Below, piece by piece: positions 1-9,769 of a stretch of DNA of 64,000 bases (the first letter of the stretch is position 1; each line of letters begins with the position of its first letter). This stretch comes from Alphaproteobacteria bacterium (GTDB lineage Bacteria; Pseudomonadota; Alphaproteobacteria; Rhizobiales; Xanthobacteraceae). The stretch covers positions 4,895,162 to 4,959,161 of the forward strand of contig JBBCGH010000001.1 of assembly GCA_037200445.1 (NCBI GenBank), read 5' to 3'. Both the position numbers and the translations under genes were made by a program. A model generated the notes under the pieces. That model did not search any database. It saw only the letters and a program-made list of their open reading frames with translations, and was not told the origin of the DNA.

Positions 1-98
1 TTGCGGTCATGCGCTCGACCTGCACGCGGACGGCCGCGGCGTTCGGTTGATTCAGTGCTATCGGCGCGGAGCTCATCGATTTCTACTCGGTCGCGCAT
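1..98 (-). CDS. possible 5' end of a gene leaving the window
   Basis: An open frame reads leftward from an ATG at 98 to the edge without a stop (about 32 codons). The visible residues contain an RRGRPRAG run of the kind often seen just before the helix-turn-helix of TetR regulators. That is a weak resemblance: no helix-turn-helix is visible and there is no clear ribosome binding site. It could equally be a chance frame. The stretch 99-332 to its right holds nothing that I recognise. Confidence 0.15.
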   Translation of the reverse strand, partial: MRDRVEIDELRADSTESTERRGRPRAGRAHDR

Positions 99-332
99 GT
101 AAGTGACGATGCGCGTACCGCTAGGGGTTGCCCCAACGTGCCCACCCGCACTCAACCTATCGCACCGGCGGGCTTCGGCACAGCAGGATTTGCGCTTCCA
201 CCGGCACTTTGACCAACATCGCCGCGTGGCTGGATCATCCCGGCGACGCGCAGAACACGGGATTTTGACCCAACGGCATCGGACTTGATGCCCGTGCCAT
301 GATCGCGCATGGGAGTGTCGTGGACGGAATCA

Positions 333-1546
333 ATGCATGAAATCGATGTAACGGTAATCGGAGCCGGTGCGGCGGGCGTTGCGGCGGCGCGGCGGCTAGC
401 CGACGCGCGCGTGCCCTGCGTACTGATCGAAGCGCGCAGGCGTGTCGGCGGGCGCGCGCTGACCTTGCCCGGCGAATTCGCGCTCGACCTCGGCTGCGGC
501 TGGCTGCATTCGGCCAACGAGAACGAGTGGGCCGAGCTGGCGCCCAAGCTTGGTTTTGCAATCGACGACTTTCCGCCACCGTGGGCGCGGCCGGCCTGGG
601 AAGGCAATTTTCCGCCGGCCGAGCAGAAGGAGTACTGGGCCGCTTGGCACAGCTTTTACCAGCGCGTCGACGCCGCGGAGCACAAGGACCTCCTGCTCTC
701 CGACTGCTACGAGCCGGGCAATCGCTTCAACCCGATGATCGGCGCGGTGGTCACTTACGCGAACGGCGCCGAGGCCGAGAAGATCACCACCCGCGAATAC
801 GCGCTCTACCACGACACCGCGCAAAACAAGCGCATCGAGCGCGGCTACGGCACGCTGATCGCGGCCTATGCGGCCGGCCTCGACGTGCGGCTTGATTGCC
901 CGGTCTCGCTGATCGACCACACAGGCAAGCGCCTGCGTATCGTTACCGCGCGCGCGCGAACTCTCCGCACGCACCGCGATCGTCGCTGTGCCGCCCGGCA
1001 CGATCGCGAACGGAGCACTGCGCTTCTCTCCAGATCTGCCTCCCAAGATGGAGGCGGCCCACGCCCTGCCGCTCGGCGTCGCCAACAAGGCGTTTCTGCG
1101 GATCGACAACCCCGACCGCGGGACACGCGCGTCACCGGCTCACGCGTAACGCACGAGACCGGCATGTACACGCTGCGCGCCTTCGGCCGGCCGGTGATCG
1201 AAGGCTATTTCGGCGGCCGCGTTTGCGGCCTCGCTCGAAGGCGCGATCACGCCGTTCGCGATCGAGCAGCTCTGCGCGGCGCTCGGCAACGACATCCGCA
1301 AACGCCTGACCCCGATCACCGAGTCCGCCTGGGCCAGCGATCCTGGTCGCTCGGCTCGTACTCGTATGGCTCTGTCGGCGCTGAGGCCGCACGCGCCGCA
1401 CCTCGCGGCACCGCTCGACGACCGGCTGTTCTTTGCCGGCGAGCACACATCGCCGCACGATTTCTCCACGGCGCATGGCGCGTACCGCCACCGGCGTCAC
1501 GGCGGCGGACGAGGCGATCAGAGCCTTGCGAGTTCAGCCGGCGTGA
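333..1546 (+). pseudogene. flavin monoamine oxidase family protein, frameshifted
   Basis: The start is the ATG at 333 (an in-frame ATG at 309 is possible). The N-terminus is an FAD Rossmann fold with GAGAAG at residues 10-15, a ribose-binding Glu in LIEARRRVGGRA and the family motif DLGCGWLHS. The intact frame runs to about 945. The family sequence then continues in other frames: ARTAIVAVPPGTIANG near 970-1020, TGMYTLRAFGRP near 1160, and the FAD-binding C-terminus LFFAGEHTSPHDFSTAHGAYR near 1430-1485. At least five single-base shifts are needed to read it through to the TGA at 1544-1546. The enzyme would oxidise an amine with FAD and release an imine and H2O2. The conserved sequence survives on both sides of every break, which fits sequencing error better than an old pseudogene. 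It converges on the next gene with a short overlap. Confidence 0.7.
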
Positions 1547-1834
1547 TCGCCGCGAGCCCGAAGCGCCGCCGCGCCAGCGCGCAGGACTCGTCGCCCGGCT
1601 GACAGGTGCGGCACACATCCGGCCGCACCGCGTAGACGGCGCACGCGGTCGTGACGCCGACTTCGCCTGCAGCGCGTTGCAGCGATTGCCTGTGCAACGC
1701 AATCGTGCCGCGCACGTCATCGACATAGTGGCGCGGATAGCCTCGAACTCGGCTTTGCGTTTCGAGCGCGAAGCGCGGCCCAGTCGGCCCGAATACGCGC
1801 AGCAGGCGCCGCACGCCTGACAGATATCGGCCAC
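1518..1834 (-). pseudogene. YkgJ-type cysteine-cluster protein, frameshifted
   Basis: A GTG at 1834 directly follows the stop codon of the upstream TIGR02300 gene. The protein opens with CQACGACC, then shows CTGNRC and finally CAVYAVRPDVCRTCQPGDESC. This is the spaced Cys pattern of the YkgJ/UPF0153 family, thought to bind zinc or an iron-sulfur cluster. The three blocks lie in different frames, so about three indels have to be corrected to obtain one protein of roughly 100 residues, the normal family length. The function of the family is not established. The C-terminus (ITPAELARL) overlaps the end of the amine oxidase gene by about 28 bp in a convergent arrangement. Confidence 0.65.
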
Positions 1835-2180
1835 CTATTTCTCGTCCAGCTCTTCGAGCATCGGGACGCCGCCGGCCTCTTCGGCGCCGGGCCTCCTCGC
1901 TATCCTCGATCTCGGCAACCTCGTCGGCCTTCGCCTCATCCTCCGCGAGAATCGGGCGCGGCGGCCTCCTTCAGGGTGCCCATGTCGCTCGCGACCTGTG
2001 CGTTCGGATCGTACGCACTGCGTGGCGCATATTTGCGGCCGCCCCGCGCCGGCTCTGGCTTGGGAATGACGAAAACGGTCTCGCAGGTCGGGCAGACGAT
2101 CGGGTCCTTGCCGAGGTCATAGAATTTCGGCCGCGCAGCCTGAACAGATGCGCTTGGTGCCGAGGTGCTGGATTTGCCAC
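1835..2180 (-). pseudogene. TIGR02300 / FYDLN-acid family protein, frameshifted
   Basis: Read leftward from a GTG at 2180, the segments LGTKRIC, KFYDLGKDPIVCPTCETVFVIPK, KYAPRSAYDPNAQVASDM and VPMLEELDEK can be recognised. They identify the alphaproteobacterial TIGR02300 family: a short zinc-ribbon-like head with two CxxC pairs and a long acidic tail. The segments fall in different frames, with apparent one-base insertions near 2166, 2136 and 1963. The stop TAG at 1837-1835 abuts the GTG of the YkgJ-type gene, so the two were probably cotranscribed. The role is unknown. The family often lies near aroA/cmk in Rhizobiales, but those genes are not visible here. Confidence 0.65.
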
Positions 2181-2316
2181 TGATTGTCCTTTGCCGGCGA
2201 TGTCCGGCGCGGTGTGCCTTACCGCATTGCGGGGTGATTGCCTAATATGGGCAGCCGCACCGCATGGCGCGAGGGTGCACAAACACCCCAAGACGAGAGA
2301 CTTGAGCGCCGCCCGG

Positions 2317-3060
2317 CTAGTCGGTCTCGTCGTGCAGGACCGAAACCGGCACGTCAGGACGTTCGGCATGCTCCATGCCGTCGAAACGCGGACCTGCCCC
2401 AAAATCGTCTGCGTCAGCAGATTGGCGACCACCGCGACGACGCGGCCCGCGCAATCGAGTACCGGCGCGCCGGATGCGCCGTAGTCGAGCGCCATCCGGT
2501 CGTCGCCGTCATAGATCTCGAACAGCGCCCCGCCCGCGAACTTCCAGTGCTTGCTGTACTCGACGAAGCGGCCCTGCGCGGTGTGCGCGCGGTCGGAACG
2601 ATAGGCGCGGCTGATCACCGGCTCGTCCGCGGTGAGCGGCTCCTTGCGCAGCGCGAGCGGCCGCGCGCTTGTCAGCGGCGCCGCGGTTTCGATCAGCGCG
2701 ATTTTTTCTCGCCCTTCGCCGGCGATGCGCTGCAGCCGCACATCGATCGTCTCGACCGCGTCGCCCTCGCGAAACGCGACCGGCTTCCATTCGCGCTCGG
2801 AGAGGACGCATCCCCTCCGCGACATGCGCCACGGTGACCAGCAGGCGGGGGCCAAGAAACCAGCCGGAGCCGGCCACGCCGTCGATCGGCTGTTTCTCGC
2901 TTTCATCGAACATCCGCGTGATGCCGACCGCCGCATGCGCCAGCACGGAGCGGTCATCGCAGGCCGATGCGGCGGATGGTGCGAGCGCAACAACGATGCA
3001 GGCAAGCGCCAAGCTGGCGCGCAGATGAAGCTTGCACGCCGCGTCACGTCGTCGGTGCAT
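2317..3060 (-). pseudogene. secreted trypsin-like serine protease, frameshifted
   Basis: The ATG at 3060 opens a signal peptide with hydrophobic core LALACIVVALAPSAASA, followed by a mature N-terminus near ACDDR. VTVAHVAEG carries the catalytic His and DYGASGAPVLD carries the Ser in a GxSGxP box, as in S1 (trypsin-like) proteases. The usual DIALI block with the catalytic Asp reads KIALIE here. The frame shifts near 2815 and again near 2395. The best C-terminus, GPRFDGMEHAERPDV, ends at the TAG at 2319-2317. The corrected length is about 245 residues. It would act in the periplasm. Whether the missing Asp is real or a by-product of poor sequence cannot be decided here. Confidence 0.55.
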
Positions 3061-3709
3061 TGAAGTCCCCTCTTTTCCGCCGCATGGCGGATATCGCCGG
3101 GGGCAAGTATTCAGCACGATTCGGGGCGGGAGGAAGGGAATACCGTTAGGTTACACGGCGGAAAACTGTGGATAGTTCGGCAGATAGCCAACGCTCCGCC
3201 GCCCTGTTGTTTGGCGCGGCGTGGGCACCGCCGGTCCCATTTTTCCGTCTCCCCGAAGGGAATGGAGCGCCGGGAGGCGCCAGGGCGCTGCGCTACGGCG
3301 CCTTGCACGCCCCTTGCGATCGGGGCGTGTACGCGCCGATCGGGCCGGACTTGCGAGGCCCGGCCCGAGGCGCGCGCGTCCCGCAGTGGCGAGGTCTGCG
3401 AGGCTCGCCGCCCGGACGCTGCGCCTCCCGGCGCTCCAGCGGCAATGCGCGGGTTGCCCCGCGTTCGCCCCGGGTGCAGCGCCTGATCTCCGGCGCCGCG
3501 TGCCCGGCCCGGCCGGACCCCGCCACGCGTCATGACGGCGCGGCGGCATCCAGCCGAGGATGCGCGGAGTGTAAGGCGAGTTCGGAGAGCGGGGATTACT
3601 TATTTTCTTGCGACTTATCCCCGCGCGTTCGTCATGGCCGGGAGCGTCCGAGCCGTCACGATGATGAGTACCCCGCGATCCGACTTCTTCGGCAGAAAGA
3701 ATTTTCTAT
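3061..3709. other. gene-free stretch with a very GC-rich block
   Basis: No convincing gene is present. Positions 3230-3545 are extremely GC-rich and have open frames in several registers, but these are rich in Arg, Ala and Pro and show no domain. The block resembles the dispersed non-coding segments common in Bradyrhizobium-type genomes; this is an impression and not a match. At 3589-3624 an 8-bp inverted repeat (GCGGGGAT / ATCCCCGC) encloses an AT-rich loop of 20 bases. The remainder up to 3709 shows nothing. Confidence 0.4.
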
Positions 3710-3934
3710 TCAGAAAAGTCCCACGATCCGGCCGAATATCGCTCCCAATGCAGCAACGACCGCCGTGATCGCAGCGCCGATAAGACTGTCTTTCAGCTTA
3801 GTTGCGAATTGCATGACAAGCGGTTTGAGCAGAGCGACGAGCGGTTCGAGCCTGATGAGCACAGTATCGAACAGCCGCGCGACGCCCGGCGTGTCATCGA
3901 GGTGCTCGAACCAGTTACGCAAGTGATCGGGCAA
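3710..3934 (-). CDS. small membrane protein, unknown
   Basis: The frame encodes 74 residues from a TTG at 3934, with GAGGG eight bases upstream. An upstream in-frame double TGA excludes a longer start. The N-terminal half is polar (LRNWFEHLDDTPGVARLF). The C-terminal half is hydrophobic and rich in Ala, Gly and Ile (LIGAAITAVVAALGAIFGRIVG), which suggests one membrane helix with small-residue spacing. I recognise no family. The base composition and codon use fit a real gene, but the TTG start and lack of neighbours keep confidence modest. Confidence 0.4.
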   Translation of the reverse strand: MPDHLRNWFEHLDDTPGVARLFDTVLIRLEPLVALLKPLVMQFATKLKDSLIGAAITAVVAALGAIFGRIVGLF

Positions 3935-4047
3935 AATCCCGATCCCTCATCATCTCTCAATCCAATGTGCGGTGACGCACGGGTTTCCAGAAGTGTCCTC
4001 TCCGGCCCCCCGCATGAGGCGCCTCCGGTGCCCTCTCCCCCACCCCC

Positions 4048-5013
4048 TCACTCAATCGACAGCCCGATCTTCCCCACCACCTTCGCCCATCGCTCCGTCT
4101 CGTCCGCGACGAGCTTGCCGAACTCGGCGGCGTTAAGCGAGAGCGGCGTGCCGCCGAACTCGGCGATGCGGTGGAGCATCTTCGGATCGCGCAGCGCGAT
4201 CTGCATCGCGTTGCTCAGCGTCTCGACGATCGCGGGCGGAATGCCCTTCGGGCCGGAGACGCCGTAGTAGAGGCTGACATCATAGCCCGGGACGGTCTCG
4301 CCGATCGACGGCAGGTCGGGGAACACGAACGAGCGCTTGGCCTGCGTGACGCCAAGCGCCTTGAGCTGTCCGCTCTTCACCAGCTCGACCGAGCCCGGCA
4401 GGTTGTCGAAGAACACCTGCGTCTTGCCGGTCATCAGGTCCGGATAGGCGGGCGCGGCGCCGCGATAAGGAATGTGCTGCATCTCGATGCCGGTCATCAG
4501 CTTGAACAGCTCGCCCGAAAGATGCGGCGACGTGCCGGCGCCGGGCGAGGCCATGTTGATGGTGCCGGCGTTCTTCTTCGCATAGGCGATGAACTCCGCG
4601 ACGGTGTTCACGGGGAGCGATGGCGGCACCACCATGATGTTGGTGAGCAGCATGATGCCGCCGATCGGCTGCGAGTCGCGCATGAAATCGAACGGCAGCT
4701 TCTTGAACACCGAGGCCGAGATCGCGTTGTTCGGCCCGACGAACATCAGCGTGTAGCCATCGGGCGGGGAGTTGAGCGTGGAGGCGGCGCCGATGTTGCC
4801 GCTGCCGCCTGGCCGGTTCTCGACCACGAACTGCTGGCCGAAGTGATCCGAGAGCCATTCGCACATCACGCGGGCGATGATGTCGTTCGAGCCTCCGGCC
4901 GCGAAGCTGACGATGAACTTCACCGGACGGTTCGGGTATTTCTCCTGTGCGGCGGCCGGCAGCGCGGCGCAGAGAAGCAAACTCAAGGCAACGCAGAATC
5001 GAATGATGCGCAT
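4048..5013 (-). CDS. TctC/Bug periplasmic substrate-binding protein
   Basis: This 321-residue protein is of the tripartite tricarboxylate transporter receptor (TctC, Bug) family, which catches carboxylates or similar small acids in the periplasm. The ATG at 5013 has GGGAGGG just upstream. It gives a signal peptide ending at AALPAAAQ and the diagnostic YPNRPVKFIVSFAAGGSNDIIAR. Further family blocks are VVENRPGGSGNIGA, PDGYTLMFVG, AGTSPHLSGELF and MQHIPYRGAAPAYPDL. No TctA or TctB membrane genes adjoin it, so it is an orphan receptor, as is common in this family. It lies next to propionyl-CoA synthetase on the same strand, but that does not identify the ligand. Confidence 0.92.
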   Translation of the reverse strand: MRIIRFCVALSLLLCAALPAAAQEKYPNRPVKFIVSFAAGGSNDIIARVMCEWLSDHFGQQFVVENRPGGSGNIGAASTLNSPPDGYTLMFVGPNNAISASVFKKLPFDFMRDSQPIGGIMLLTNIMVVPPSLPVNTVAEFIAYAKKNAGTINMASPGAGTSPHLSGELFKLMTGIEMQHIPYRGAAPAYPDLMTGKTQVFFDNLPGSVELVKSGQLKALGVTQAKRSFVFPDLPSIGETVPGYDVSLYYGVSGPKGIPPAIVETLSNAMQIALRDPKMLHRIAEFGGTPLSLNAAEFGKLVADETERWAKVVGKIGLSIE

Positions 5014-5209
5014 GGCATCCCTCCCATTTCGATTTGCCTGATGTGGCCTTGGCGAATTCAGCTTCGCTCTGTGGTGTTGTAAGTCCCCTTCTTCGTAGGG
5101 TGGGCAAAGTTTCGGCGCGCGCGCAGCGAGACGAAGTGTGCCCACCATCTCTCAATGCGGTGGACACGTCGCGCTTTCGCGCTCCTTTGCCCACCCTGCA
5201 AACGACAGG

Positions 5210-7128
5210 CTAGACCGCGATCCCCTTCCCCTTCAACGCCTCACCCACTTCCTCCAGCACCTTCGGGTCCTCGATCGTCGCCGGCATCGACCACTGTTCC
5301 CCGTCGGCGATCTTCTTCATGGTGCCGCCGCAGGATCTTGCCCGAGCGGGTCTTGGGCAGCCGCGGCACCGTGATGGCGAGCTTGAACGCCGCCACCGGG
5401 CCGATCCTCTCGCGTACCAGCGCGACGATCTCACGCTCGATCTCCTCCGGCTCGCGGTTGACGCCGGCCTTGAGCACGATGAAGCCGCACGGCACCTCGC
5501 CTTTGAGCTGATCCGCGATGCCGATCACGGCGCACTCGGCGACATCCTTGTGGCTTGCGAGCACCTCCTCCATGCCGCCGGTCGAAAGCCGATGGCCCGC
5601 CACATTGATGATGTCGTCGGTGCGGCCCATGATGAAGAGGTAGCCGTCCTCGTCCTTGAAGCCGGCGTCTGCGGTCTTGTAGTAGCCGGGGAATTCCGAG
5701 AGGTAGCTCTCCTTGAAGCGGTCGTCCTGCTGCCACAGCGTCGGCAGGCACGAGGGGCGGCAGCGGCAGTTTCACCACGATCGAGCCCATCTTGCCGGCC
5801 GGCACTTCCTTCACCTGCTCGTCGACGATGCGCACGTCGTAGCCCGGCATTGCGACCGTGGGCGAGCCGTGCTTCACCGGCAGCATGCCGAGGCCCAAAG
5901 GATTGCCGGCGATCGCCCAGCCGGTCTCGGTCTGCCACCAGTGATCGATGACCGGCTTTTTCAGAAGCTGCTCGGCCCATTCGATGGTCGGCGGATCGCC
6001 GCGCTCGCCGGCGAGGAACAGCGTGCGGAATTTCGAGAGATCGTATTGCGCGAACAGCTTGCCGTTCGGGTCCTCCTTCTTGATCGCGCGAAACGCTGTC
6101 GGGGCCGTGAACATCGCGGCGCATTTGTGCTCGGCGATGACGCGCCAGAAGGCGCCCGCGTCCGGCGTGCCGACGGGCTTGCCCTCGTAGAGGATCGTGG
6201 TGCAGCCGTGAAACAGCGGCGCGTACACGATGTAGGAGTGTCCGACCACCCAGCCGATGTCGGAGGCCGCCCAATACACTTCGCCGGGATTCACGTCGTA
6301 GTGGTTCTTCATCGACCAGGCGAGCGCGACCATGTGGCCGCCATTGTCGCGCACCACGCCCTTCGGGATGCCGGTCGTGCCGGACGTGTAGAGGATGTAG
6401 AGCGGGTCGGTCGCGAGCACCGGCACGCAGGGCGCGGATTTGTTGGCGGCCATCGCCTTCTCGCGCAGGCTCGCCCAGTCGTGGTCGCGCCCCGCGGTAA
6501 GCGGCGCCTCGCATTGCGGTCGCTGGAGGATCAGGCATCCTTGAGGCTTCGCGGTCGAGAGATCGATCGCCGCATCGAGCAGCGGCTTGTAGGGGACGAC
6601 GCGGGCGACCTCGATGCCGCAGGAGGCCGAGAGGATCAGCTTCGGCTTGGCGTCGTCGATGCGGGTCGCCAGCTCCTTTGCGGCGAAGCCCCCGAACACG
6701 ACGGAATGGATGGCGCCGATGCGCGCGCAGGCATACATCGCCAACAGCGCCTCGGGCACCATCGGCATGTAGATGATGACGCGGTCGCCTTTGGTGACGC
6801 CGAAGTCCTGCAGGATCGCAGCGAGCGTCGCGACCTCGCGCTGGAGCTCCGCATAGGTGATGGCGCGCTTGGTATTGGTGACCGGCGAATCGTAGATGAT
6901 CGCCGGCTGGTTACCGCGGCCGCGCTCAACATGCCGGTCGATCGCGTTGTAGCAGGTGTTGCAGACGGCGCCCGTAAACCAGCGGCCGTAGACACCTGCA
7001 TCCTTGTCGAACACGCGCTTCGCCGGTTCGTACCAGTCGATCGCCTGTGCGGCCTCGCCCCAGAACCCCTCCGGGTCCGCGAGCGAGCGGGCGTAGATCT
7101 CGTGATAGCGGCTGGTGCGGGCGTCCAT
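5210..7128 (-). pseudogene. prpE: propionyl-CoA synthetase, two frameshifts
   Basis: The product makes propionyl-CoA from propionate, CoA and ATP. It starts at 7128 with RYHEIYARSLADPEGFWGEAA, typical of PrpE, followed by the adenylation motif YTSGTTGIPKGVVRDNGG, the WWQTETGW block, and PKTRSGKILR with the catalytic Lys near the C-terminus. The frame breaks at a G4 run (5754-5757 on the plus strand), after KLPLPP, and again near 5325, between KILR and GTMKKIADGE. Each break is mended by removing one base, and the repaired protein has about 638 residues, the normal PrpE length. Both flanks of each break are fully conserved, so sequence error is the likely cause. An acetyl-CoA synthetase role is less likely from the N-terminus. 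Confidence 0.85.
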
Positions 7129-7260
7129 CCGGAACTCCTGTTCTTTGCGGCATTTTGCTCTAGCGCATCGCCCTTGAGAAGGCGCGCAGGCGGAACAAAC
7201 CCGCCATGCAAATGAGCGCTGGCCCTGCGGCAGCGCCTTGATCTAAGCAAACCGCACGCA

Positions 7261-8019
7261 ATGTTCTCCGATCCCGCCTTCCTTGCCGCAGCCTTCATCG
7301 CCGTTCTGCTCGTCGGCCTCGCCAAGGGCGGGTTCTCCGGCATCGGCATGGCGGCAACGCCGCTGCTTGCGCTCACCATGCCGCCCTTGCAGGCGCTCGC
7401 GATCCTGCTGCCGATCCTGATGATGCAGGATGTGATTTCGGTCTGGTGGTACCGCCACGACTGGGATCCCTGGAACGTGAAGGTGATGCTGCCCGGCGCC
7501 GTCGTCGGAACGGCTGTCGCCTGGGCGCTCGCGGCCGTGGTGCCGGACGATGCGGTGCGACTCCTGATCGGAGCGATCGGCGTGCTGTTCGTGCTCAATG
7601 TCTGGTTCGGCCGGATGCCGCCGCCCCGCCGCCCGAGCGCGGCGAGCGGCGTGTTCTGGGGCGCCGCGTCGGCCTTTACCTCGACGATCGCGTCGGCCGG
7701 CATGCCGCCCTTCGCGGTCCACGTGCTGCCGCAGCGCATGGACAAGATGCGCCTCGTCGGCACGGTCACGATGTTCTTCGCGGCGGTGAACCTGCTCCGC
7801 GTCGTCCCCTATTATGGGCTCGGCCAGCTCACGCGCGAGACACTGCTCATTTCGCTCGCGCTGATGCCGCTCGCAATCGTGACCAATTTTCTCGGCTTCT
7901 GGCTGGTGCAGCGCATCCCAACCGGCCCGTTCTATCGCATCACCTACATGCTGATGTTTCTGATCTCGGCGGCGCTACTGGTGCAGGGCGCCGTGGGGCT
8001 CTGGCGCGGATGGCATTGA
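7261..8019 (+). CDS. TSUP family membrane permease (TauE/SafE-like)
   Basis: The protein has 252 residues and about eight hydrophobic segments in two related halves. Each half begins with a Gly/Ser-rich motif: VGLAKGGFSGIGMAATPLLAL near the N-terminus and WGAASAFTSTIASAGMPPF in the middle. This is the layout of the TSUP (sulfite exporter TauE/SafE) family, whose members move sulfite, sulfoacetate or other small organic anions across the inner membrane. The substrate cannot be read from the sequence. It is divergent from prpE, with about 130 bp between them, and lies 59 bp before an acyl-CoA synthetase on the same strand. Confidence 0.88.
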   Translation: MFSDPAFLAAAFIAVLLVGLAKGGFSGIGMAATPLLALTMPPLQALAILLPILMMQDVISVWWYRHDWDPWNVKVMLPGAVVGTAVAWALAAVVPDDAVRLLIGAIGVLFVLNVWFGRMPPPRRPSAASGVFWGAASAFTSTIASAGMPPFAVHVLPQRMDKMRLVGTVTMFFAAVNLLRVVPYYGLGQLTRETLLISLALMPLAIVTNFLGFWLVQRIPTGPFYRITYMLMFLISAALLVQGAVGLWRGWH

Positions 8020-8078
8020 GCCGCATCAATTGATGCAGGCCGCGGGCGTGGCTAAGGTCGCAGGGCACGAGGTTTCGC

Positions 8079-9716
8079 ATGCCCAACCCCTACGACATCG
8101 ATCTCGACCGCAACCCGGCGAACTTCCAGCCGTTGACCCCGCTCACCTTCCTGGAGCGTGCGGCCGCGGTCTACCCGAAACACACCGCGATCATCCACGG
8201 GCCGCTGCGGCGCTCCTATGCGGAGTTCTATGCGCGTGCGCGGAAACTCGCCTCGGCACTTGCGAAGCATGGCATCAAGCGCGGCGACACGGTCTCGGTC
8301 CTGCTTGCCAACACGCCGCCGATGCTGGAAGCGCACTACGGCGTCCCGATGACTCAAGGAGTGCTCAACACGCTCAACACGCGGCTCGATGCGCCGATCA
8401 TCGCGTTCTCGCTCGACCATGCCGAGACCAAGGTGCTGATCACCGACCGCGAGTTCTCCAAAACCGTACGGGAGGCGCTCAAGCTCGCCAAGGTGAAGCC
8501 GCTGGTGATCGACTACGACGATCCGGAATATTCGGGCCAAGGAGGCGATAGAGGCGAGCGGCTCGGCGCAACCGAATACGAGAATTTCGTCGCGCAGGGC
8601 GATGAGAATTTCGTCTGGAAGATGCCGGACGACGAGTGGGACGCGATTGCGCTCAACTACACCTCGGGCACGACCGGCGACCCGAAGGGCGTGGTCTATC
8701 ATCATCGCGGCGCAAGCCTGCTTGCGACCGGCAATGTGATCACCGGCAGCATGGGCAAGCACGCGGTCTATCTCTGGACGCTGCCGATGTTTCACTGCAA
8801 CGGCTGGTGCTTTCCGTGGACGATCTCGGTCGTCGCCGGCACGCATGTCTGCCTGCGCGCGGTGCGCGCGGGAGCGATGTATGACGCGATCGCGGCCCAC
8901 AAGGTGACGCACCTGTGCGGCGCGCCGATCGTCATGGCGACGCTGCTCAACGCGCCCGACCCAGAGAAGCAGCCGCTGCCGCATGTGGTGGAGTTCTTCA
9001 CCGCCGCCGCGCCGCCGCCCGAGGCCGTGCTCGCCGCGATGAAAGAAGCGGGCTTCAACGTCACGCATCTCTACGGCCTGACCGAATGCTACGGTCCTGC
9101 CGTGGTAAACGACTGGCATCACGAATGGGACGCGCTGCCGCTTGGCGAACAAGCCGCCAAGAAGGCGCGCCAGGGCGTACGCTACGGCGCGCTCGAAGCG
9201 CTCGACGTGATGGACCCGGAGACGATGACGCCTGTGCCGCGCGACGGCGAGACGATGGGTGAGGTGATGATGCGCGGCAACGTGGTGATGCGCGGGTATC
9301 TGAAGAACAAGAAATCCACCGACGCGGCCTTCGCGGGCGGCTGGTTCCACACCGGCGATCTCGGCGTGATGCACCCCGACGGCTACATCCAGCTCAAGGA
9401 TCGCTCCAAGGACATCATCATATCGGGCGGCGAGAACATTTCCTCGATCGAGGTGGAGGATGCGCTCTACCGGCATCCGGCCGTGCAGGCCGCCGCCGTG
9501 GTGGCGAAGCCGGACGACAGATGGGGCGAGACGCCGTGCGCCTTCGTGGAATTGAAGCCCGGTGCGAGCGCGACGGCCGACGAGATCATCGCGCATTGCA
9601 AGGCGAATCTTGCGGGCTACAAGGTGCCCCGCCATGTCGTGTTCGGCGAAGTGCCGAAGACCTCAACGGGGAAGATCCAGAAATTCAAATTGAGAGAGAT
9701 GGCGAAGGGAGCATGA
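8079..9716 (+). CDS. acyl-CoA synthetase (AMP-forming)
   Basis: This 545-residue ANL-superfamily enzyme activates a carboxylic acid to its CoA thioester through an acyl-adenylate. The ATP-binding loop YTSGTTGDPKGVVYHHRGA lies near residue 195. The A5 motif is YGLTECYG, the A7 Asp is in GWFHTGDLG, the hinge is DRSKDIIISGGENIS and the A10 Lys is in PKTSTGKIQKF. The whole is closest in style to the medium-chain or methylthioalkanoate-type CoA ligases of alphaproteobacteria that begin NPYDIDLDRNPANFQPLTPL. The exact acid is unknown. No beta-oxidation genes adjoin it. Confidence 0.9.
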   Translation: MPNPYDIDLDRNPANFQPLTPLTFLERAAAVYPKHTAIIHGPLRRSYAEFYARARKLASALAKHGIKRGDTVSVLLANTPPMLEAHYGVPMTQGVLNTLNTRLDAPIIAFSLDHAETKVLITDREFSKTVREALKLAKVKPLVIDYDDPEYSGQGGDRGERLGATEYENFVAQGDENFVWKMPDDEWDAIALNYTSGTTGDPKGVVYHHRGASLLATGNVITGSMGKHAVYLWTLPMFHCNGWCFPWTISVVAGTHVCLRAVRAGAMYDAIAAHKVTHLCGAPIVMATLLNAPDPEKQPLPHVVEFFTAAAPPPEAVLAAMKEAGFNVTHLYGLTECYGPAVVNDWHHEWDALPLGEQAAKKARQGVRYGALEALDVMDPETMTPVPRDGETMGEVMMRGNVVMRGYLKNKKSTDAAFAGGWFHTGDLGVMHPDGYIQLKDRSKDIIISGGENISSIEVEDALYRHPAVQAAAVVAKPDDRWGETPCAFVELKPGASATADEIIAHCKANLAGYKVPRHVVFGEVPKTSTGKIQKFKLREMAKGA

Positions 9717-9769
9717 CGGCATTTGCCGGATGACTTGCGGCATTTGCCGGGAGGGACTATGGTCCGCGA

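Noticed and set aside
5713-7215. 500-codon frame antisense to prpE
   Set aside because: Same reason: PrpE motifs on the minus strand explain the region in full.
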